From contig NZ_JBJKFD010000001.1 of the NCBI RefSeq assembly GCF_049723905.1, positions 62,001-126,000 of the forward strand: a stretch of 64,000 nt of DNA, given 5' to 3'. The stretch is from G963665185 sp049723905. Its GTDB lineage: Bacteria; Desulfobacterota; Desulfovibrionia; Desulfovibrionales; Desulfovibrionaceae. Numbering within the stretch: position 1 is the stretch's first letter; each line of letters opens with the position of its first letter. This document shows, piece after piece, positions 59,720 to 64,000 of this stretch. The position numbers were made by a program, and so were the translations under genes. The notes under the pieces were generated by a model. It worked only from the letters and a program-made list of their open reading frames with translations. It ran no database searches and was not told the origin of the DNA.

Positions 59720-59730
59720 GATTTAATGAG

Positions 59731-59768
59731 AAAGGCCCTGCCGATGCATATGCGTTGGCAGGGCCTTT
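59731..59768. terminator. Second, bidirectional terminator
   Basis: AAAGGCCCTGCC (59731-59742) pairs exactly with GGCAGGGCCTTT (59757-59768). A and T ends allow function in both directions; on the plus strand it backs up the thiC terminator. Confidence 0.75.
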
Positions 59769-59950
59769 TGTTGTCGTGTTTGGAGGTTGTCGCGCCAGCT
59801 TATTTCGGGCCAGCTTGTGCGGGCCAGCCGGTTGAAGGCGGGGCATGGTGTGCTGGAGACGGCTCCCGGTCGGATTTTTGCCAGTTGGAGCGTATTTCAG
59901 CCTCCGTAAACCGTAAAAATATATATGAAGGGTGGGGGCGTTACGCCCTC

Positions 59951-60073
59951 AGGCTGCTGACAAAGGCACGGCAGCGTCGTTGCCTCAAAAAACTCAACCC
60001 CTCGCGTATCAGGAAATACGCGTCAGCCTTGAGTTTTTCTTACGCCTCGCTCTCGCACCTTTTTGAGCAGCCT
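59951..60073. other. Multi-stem intergenic element with bidirectional terminator
   Basis: AGGCTGCT (59951-59958) pairs with AGCAGCCT (60066-60073), enclosing two hairpins: AGGCACG/CGTTGCCT (59964-59985) and AAAAAACTCAA/TTGAGTTTTT (59987-60038) with an inner CGCGTAT/ATACGCG stem. The second is a strong terminator with T tracts on both strands and fits the end of the amino-acid permease gene. No gene lies in 59769-60106; GTTACGCCC is repeated at about 59940 and 60106. Confidence 0.7.
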
Positions 60074-60106
60074 GGAAGATGTAACTTTGTAACCAATCTT
60101 AGGACG

Positions 60107-61366
60107 TTACGCCCTTTCTTTTGTGTGTTTTCGTTGCAGCAGGCCGGCCTCCTGCGCCAGTACCGCGCAGGTGACTGCTCCCAGCCCCACCAGAATCCAG
60201 GGCGGAGAAAAGGACAGCAGGGAAACAAACCCCAGGCAGAGCAGGGCGCAGGCCATGCGCAGCGGCCAGGGGGGAATCAGCCGCATGGCAGCGGCCACAG
60301 CAAGCAGGGAGTTGGACAGAAAAAATGCGTTTGCCGCAGCAATAATATCTTCCAGGGAAAGGATCTTGAGGTGCAGCAGGAGAAGACTGATGAATTGAAG
60401 CCCGACAAGGAGTCCCAATGCCGCGACGGGGGCATCGTGTTTGTTACGTTTGGCAAGAACGGCGGGCAGGCGATGTTCTAGAGCCAGGGATGCGGCAAGG
60501 CGGGATACACCGCCGACAATCATCAGATAGGTACAAACGCACAGCGTGGTGGTGATGAGCATGATAACCACATCCGCCAAGGGCCCAAGCAGGATAGTGA
60601 CCACAGCGGCCACGGACCGAGGGCCCTGGGTGTATGGTCCTTGGGTAGGCGGGATGACGGCCAGGGCCCAGGCAATCAGGATGTACACTCCGCAGATTAT
60701 TGTTACTGCCAGGGCCGTGGCCACCGGAATGGTTGTCTTGGGCTGCCGTACATCCATGGTGTAGTTGCCGATGATTTCCCAGCCTATGATGGCCCAGAAC
60801 AGCACGAGCAGGGTTCGTCCCATGGCCGCAATGTCCAACGGCGTACCCGGCAGGGGAAGCGTGGGCTCGGTGCATATGGTCGTCAGGCTGCCCGCTACCA
60901 GCACAATGCTCACAGCCACGCTGGCGGCAAAAGCGATATTTCCCACCAGGGTTATTCTGCGGGTAAGCAGCCAGCCGCACAAAAGGAGCAGACCGCCTGC
61001 CATGAGAGTCTCCACATCCGGCTGCAAATGCACAGCGTGTGAAATGGTCTTGGCCGCTGTCATAAGCACGGCTGTGGGGCCCACGCACACGGCGCACAGC
61101 AGATAGACCGAGGCAAGCCTTCCTGCCCGTGCGCCAAAGGCCTTGCGAATGGCAATGGGCGCGCCCTCCGCTCCGGGATAGGCCAGTGCCAGTTTGGCAA
61201 ACACCATGGCAAAGGCGGCTCCCAGCCCCATAATCACGAGCCATGCGGCAAGGGTCCATTGGCCCAGCCGTGCCTGCGCTATGGGCGGGAGGAGAATGAC
61301 GCCAGACCCTAATACGGCTCCGGCAATCAATCCGCTCAGTTGCAGCACCCCTATTTTTTTCTGCAT
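60107..61366 (-). CDS. APC-family amino-acid permease
   Basis: A 419-residue inner-membrane protein with 12 hydrophobic segments. The N-terminal LSGLIAGAVLGSGVILLPP is the substrate-binding unwound helix of the amino acid-polyamine-organocation family; AYPGAEGAPIAIRKAFG and GWEIIGNYTMDVRQPKTTIPVAT follow the family pattern. Length and look are near the YjeH/putrescine-like group. It is divergent from the LysR gene, with 116 bp between the two starts, which suggests it is that regulator's target. Confidence 0.9.
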   Translation of the reverse strand: MQKKIGVLQLSGLIAGAVLGSGVILLPPIAQARLGQWTLAAWLVIMGLGAAFAMVFAKLALAYPGAEGAPIAIRKAFGARAGRLASVYLLCAVCVGPTAVLMTAAKTISHAVHLQPDVETLMAGGLLLLCGWLLTRRITLVGNIAFAASVAVSIVLVAGSLTTICTEPTLPLPGTPLDIAAMGRTLLVLFWAIIGWEIIGNYTMDVRQPKTTIPVATALAVTIICGVYILIAWALAVIPPTQGPYTQGPRSVAAVVTILLGPLADVVIMLITTTLCVCTYLMIVGGVSRLAASLALEHRLPAVLAKRNKHDAPVAALGLLVGLQFISLLLLHLKILSLEDIIAAANAFFLSNSLLAVAAAMRLIPPWPLRMACALLCLGFVSLLSFSPPWILVGLGAVTCAVLAQEAGLLQRKHTKERA

Positions 61367-61482
61367 TGTAAAGCTCCTTGACGTGGTTCAGCTGGTTTCG
61401 TAGCAGAAGTTGGAGAATCGATAAAACTGAATTTTTAAAAGAAAACATTCGCTAAAGCTGATTGATCCCATGCGGAGGGCGT

Positions 61483-62355
61483 ATGGAGATTCGCAATTTT
61501 CTGACATTCAAAGCCATTGTCGAGCAGGGCAGCTTTGTTAAGGCGGCACGGACGCTCCATTATGCGCAGTCTTCGGTCACCTCGCATATCAAGGCGCTGG
61601 AGGACTACTACGGGCAGCCGGTGTTTGACCGTATCGGCAAGAGCGTGGTGCTCAACGCGTTCGGGCAGTTGGTATACAAGCGCGCCAGCGTGTTGCTGGC
61701 AGCATACGATGACGTCCTGGCGTTGAAAGACGAGACGGGCGACCCCATGGGACGTCTTCGGATCGGTGCGCCGGAATCGACCTTGCTCTACCGGCTGGCT
61801 CCGGTTTTGCGGCGGTATAAGGAACTGCATCCTCAGGTGGAACTGGTCATGGAAAACGCCACCTGTCCGCAAATGCGCCTGGCTTTGCGCAGCGGGGAAC
61901 TGGACATGGGAATTTTGTTGGAACAGGTCGGCAACGAGCCGGACCTGGAGCGACTTCTTCTGTTTGAAGAGCCCATGAGCATTGTCATGCCCAAGGAGTA
62001 CCCGGGCGACGAACTGTCGTCGGAAAACAGCTACACCATTTTGTATACCGAGGCGGGATGCAGCTACCGGGCGATATTCCAACGGCTGCTCGAAGAACGG
62101 GGTGTTGGTACCGACAATGTCATTGAAACCGCAAGCCTCGAGGTCATCAAGCAGTACATATTGTGCGGCATGGGTGTTTCGTTTCTGCCGACCGTTGTCG
62201 TGCAAAAGGAATTGGCTGCGGGCGAGCTGAAGCATGTTCCCTGGCAGACCTTGGACCCTGTCGTCATTCAAATTGTCCGGCACAAGGACAAGTGGATTTC
62301 GCCCGCCATGGCCGCGTTTACCCGTATTCTTCAGGAGGAGGCCCGTCGCTGGTGA
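61483..62355 (+). CDS. LysR-family regulator
   Basis: A 290-residue LysR-type regulator. The HTH is MEIRNFLTFKAIVEQGSFVKAARTLHYAQSSVTSHIKALED, and the effector domain begins near LRIGAPESTLLYRLAPVLRRY. GGAGGGCG lies upstream of the ATG at 61483; the longer frame from 61462 has none. Divergent from the amino-acid permease gene and followed, 173 bp on, by the binding-protein gene, either of which it may control. Confidence 0.92.
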   Translation: MEIRNFLTFKAIVEQGSFVKAARTLHYAQSSVTSHIKALEDYYGQPVFDRIGKSVVLNAFGQLVYKRASVLLAAYDDVLALKDETGDPMGRLRIGAPESTLLYRLAPVLRRYKELHPQVELVMENATCPQMRLALRSGELDMGILLEQVGNEPDLERLLLFEEPMSIVMPKEYPGDELSSENSYTILYTEAGCSYRAIFQRLLEERGVGTDNVIETASLEVIKQYILCGMGVSFLPTVVVQKELAAGELKHVPWQTLDPVVIQIVRHKDKWISPAMAAFTRILQEEARRW

Positions 62356-62418
62356 GCCATAGGGCATGAAGTGGGAGTCACTGGAAAATCTGCATTCTGT
62401 TTGTATTCTCTTGGCAAC

Positions 62419-62434
62419 TGGTGCACGTTTTGCA
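62419..62434 (+). promoter_or_regulatory. Possible sigma-54 promoter
   Basis: TGGTGCACGTTTTGCA keeps GG and GC with ten bases between, and TTGCA, but differs from TGGCA at two positions. It is 95 bp upstream of the binding-protein start. Confidence 0.35.
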
Positions 62435-62528
62435 AAAAATCGCCAAGACATGCGTGGAAGGGATATTTAGCTACATTTTTGTGTTTTCTTCAGAATTGTC
62501 TCATATTTTCGCCACAAAAAGGAGCATT

Positions 62529-63554
62529 ATGAAGACTCTTGACCAACTCATGGCCTCGGTTATCGCTTCGGGCCAACAGGATACTCCGGATTCCGGCGAT
62601 CTCGACCTGCTGCTGTATTCTCCCTGTCCGGTCAAGCTGGCGGTCAAGGATCGGCTCGATGCCATTGTTTTGGAATCCGAAGCCGCAGGCGACCCGCTCA
62701 ATATCCACATTCCCATGGGCTGCACCTCGGTGGACCCGTTCGATCCCCTTTACCTGGAGACCGACCCTGACAGGCTGCCGGACATTATTGCCTCCATCGG
62801 TTTCGGCGATTTTTTCAGAAAGGGATTTGCCGAACGTTTCGTGAATACCGGACTGTTTGAAGCCGTGCTGCCGGAAAGCGTTCATCCTTTGCATAAGGAA
62901 GCGGGAATAGTGGACCCGGAGGGGCGCTACACGGTGTACTCCCTTACTCCCTATATATTCATGGTGGATACGACCCGGTTGGGCGATTTGCCGCTGCCCC
63001 GCCGCTGGGAAGATCTGCTGCACCCGCGTTACCGGGGGCAGATCAACATGTGTGGCGACGGCGACGACATGGCGGACGCGGCCCTGATGTGCATCTACAA
63101 GGAGTTCGGCATGGAGGGCGTTGAAAAGCTGGCCGCCAATGCCCACGGCCTCATGCACTCCTCGCACATGGGCAAATCCGGTGGAGCGTCCAAGGCCGGA
63201 GGAATCTACATACTTCCGTACTTTTTTGCGGAAACCTCGCAGCAGCCGGAACATATGCGGGTGATCTGGCCCGAAGACGGCACGGCCGCCAGTCCCATCT
63301 ATTTTCTTGCCAAGCGCACGGCCCGCCCCCGGCTGGACAAGCTGCTGGATTTTTTTACCAGAGGATTCGGCCAGATCCAAAGCGCCCGCTGGTTTCTGCC
63401 TTTGGGTGGTCCCTTGCCCGAGAGCCTGCCTGCCGAGGCCCGCATCAAGTGGGTGGGCTGGGATTTCATCCGCAGGCATGACGTAACAGCCGTGCGTGAT
63501 GAACTGAACAGTACCTTCAGGCGCTTGGTGAAGGAAACGCCGTGCGACTCGTAA
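62529..63554 (+). CDS. Periplasmic-binding-fold protein without a signal peptide
   Basis: A 341-residue protein resembling type II extracellular solute-binding proteins of the iron/spermidine class (YTVYSLTPYIFMVDTTRLGDLPLPRRWEDLLHPRYRGQINMCGDGDDMADAALMCIYKEFG; GGASKAGGIYILPYFFAET). The N-terminus is MKTLDQLMASVIASGQQ with no hydrophobic stretch, so it should stay in the cytoplasm. AAAGGAG precedes the ATG at 62529. Its end overlaps the GTPase gene by 13 bp. Binding-fold proteins next to a G3E/HypB-like GTPase suggest a metal- or cofactor-handling system; the cargo is unknown. Confidence 0.78.
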   Translation: MKTLDQLMASVIASGQQDTPDSGDLDLLLYSPCPVKLAVKDRLDAIVLESEAAGDPLNIHIPMGCTSVDPFDPLYLETDPDRLPDIIASIGFGDFFRKGFAERFVNTGLFEAVLPESVHPLHKEAGIVDPEGRYTVYSLTPYIFMVDTTRLGDLPLPRRWEDLLHPRYRGQINMCGDGDDMADAALMCIYKEFGMEGVEKLAANAHGLMHSSHMGKSGGASKAGGIYILPYFFAETSQQPEHMRVIWPEDGTAASPIYFLAKRTARPRLDKLLDFFTRGFGQIQSARWFLPLGGPLPESLPAEARIKWVGWDFIRRHDVTAVRDELNSTFRRLVKETPCDS

Positions 63555-64000
63555 CCGTTGCCGGGCCGCCTTCATGCGGCAAGACCTCCATACTGACCAA
63601 GGCCTGCTCCGAACTCATGCGCCAGGGCGTCTCCTGTGCCGTGGTCAAATTCGACTGTTTGCAGACAAAGGACGACGAAACCTATGCCGAGGCAGGTATT
63701 CCAGCCACGGCTGCTCTCTCCGGCGGACTGTGTCCCGACCATTTTTTTGCCACCAATCTGGAGGAGGCGTTTGCCTGGGCAGAGGGCACAGGGGCCGAGT
63801 GCTGCATCATTGAAACCGCAGGGCTGTGCAACCGGTGTTCTCCCCACTTGCGTGGGGCGCTGGGGCTGTGCGTCATCGACAACCTCATGGGCATCGAGGC
63901 ACCCAAGAAGATCGGGCCCATGCTGCGGCTGGCCGATCTGGTGCTGGTCACCAAGGGGGATCTCGTTTCCCAGGCCGAGCGCGAAGTCTACCGCCACCGC
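63542..64000 (+). CDS. G3E/HypB-like nucleotide-binding protein (3' truncated)
   Basis: The first 153 residues, running off the window. Begins with GTG at 63542 (VRLVTVAGPPSCGKTSILTKA): Walker A GPPSCGKTS, a switch-like AVVKFDCLQTKDDETYAEAG, IIETAGLCNRCSPHLRG (a Walker B-like strand followed by a CxxC, recalling the metal-binding CxCC of COG0523 GTPases), and the guanine-specificity-like VTKGDL. This is the layout of HypB, UreG and CobW-type metallochaperone GTPases. The start overlaps the binding-fold gene by 13 bp, so translation is coupled. Confidence 0.85.
   Translation, partial: MRLVTVAGPPSCGKTSILTKACSELMRQGVSCAVVKFDCLQTKDDETYAEAGIPATAALSGGLCPDHFFATNLEEAFAWAEGTGAECCIIETAGLCNRCSPHLRGALGLCVIDNLMGIEAPKKIGPMLRLADLVLVTKGDLVSQAEREVYRHR

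Overview
The window reads as chromosomal DNA of a strictly anaerobic, sulfate-reducing deltaproteobacterium of the Desulfovibrionaceae type. This is an inference from gene content: two chemotaxis receptors, many PAS and two-component regulators, a selenocysteine-containing SelD, a large-insert LigA, two sigma-54 activators, an SLC13-type carboxylate/sulfate transporter, a NifX-like protein and an O2-independent ThiC. No rRNA, CRISPR array, prophage or intact insertion sequence was seen.

Layout. 1-2.3 kb: tail of a Lys/Ala/Pro-rich protein, then a LysR regulator and selD, whose UGA codon is followed by a SECIS-like hairpin. 2.3-8.3 kb (minus strand): TetR regulator, MCP-CheW pair, a second TetR paralogue, malic enzyme. 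8.5-14.4 kb: thiamine-binding protein-thiE-glycosyltransferase, two helical (flagellar chaperone-like?) proteins, an OmpH-like lipoprotein, an RNase H-like nuclease. 14.5-19.9 kb: marR with a palindromic operator and an overlapping efflux gene, facing a four-gene minus-strand operon (unknown gene, GT9, aldo/keto reductase, EamA). 20-26.4 kb: uvrB-K+ channel-ligA-dapB.

26.5-33.5 kb is the most distinctive signalling region: a BMP-type binding protein, a hybrid histidine kinase, YjbQ and a three-PAS sigma-54 activator. These are followed by an array of overlapping palindromes, a full-consensus -24/-12 promoter and a thioredoxin-fold protein without its CxxC. Downstream lies about 1 kb of hairpin-rich DNA with no credible gene.

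34.6-46.3 kb: lipoprotein, FapA-like protein, tRNA-Ser(GGA), SRP RNA (ffs), a 20-bp perfect inverted repeat, a double-Cache MCP, HPt protein, PncC, a zinc phospholipase C-like protein, an MBL hydrolase, a lone receiver, an Rrf2 regulator and an FAD oxidoreductase of the type sometimes fused to SelD. 46.4-56.9 kb (minus strand): sugar porter, then histidine kinase with two receivers, hexapeptide protein, SLC13 transporter, CBS protein, pseudo-receiver, NifX-like protein and a second sigma-54 activator with a Cys cluster in its PAS domain. 57-64 kb: gluQ, TPP riboswitch-thiC, amino-acid permease divergent from a LysR gene, then a signal-less periplasmic-binding-fold protein overlapping a G3E/HypB-like GTPase that runs off the end.

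Themes are sensing (chemotaxis, phosphorelay, PAS/sigma-54), selenium and thiamine metabolism, and probable redox or metal sensing. The best candidate for something undescribed is the 26.6-33.5 kb module, with its palindrome-array UAS and Cys-less thioredoxin target.
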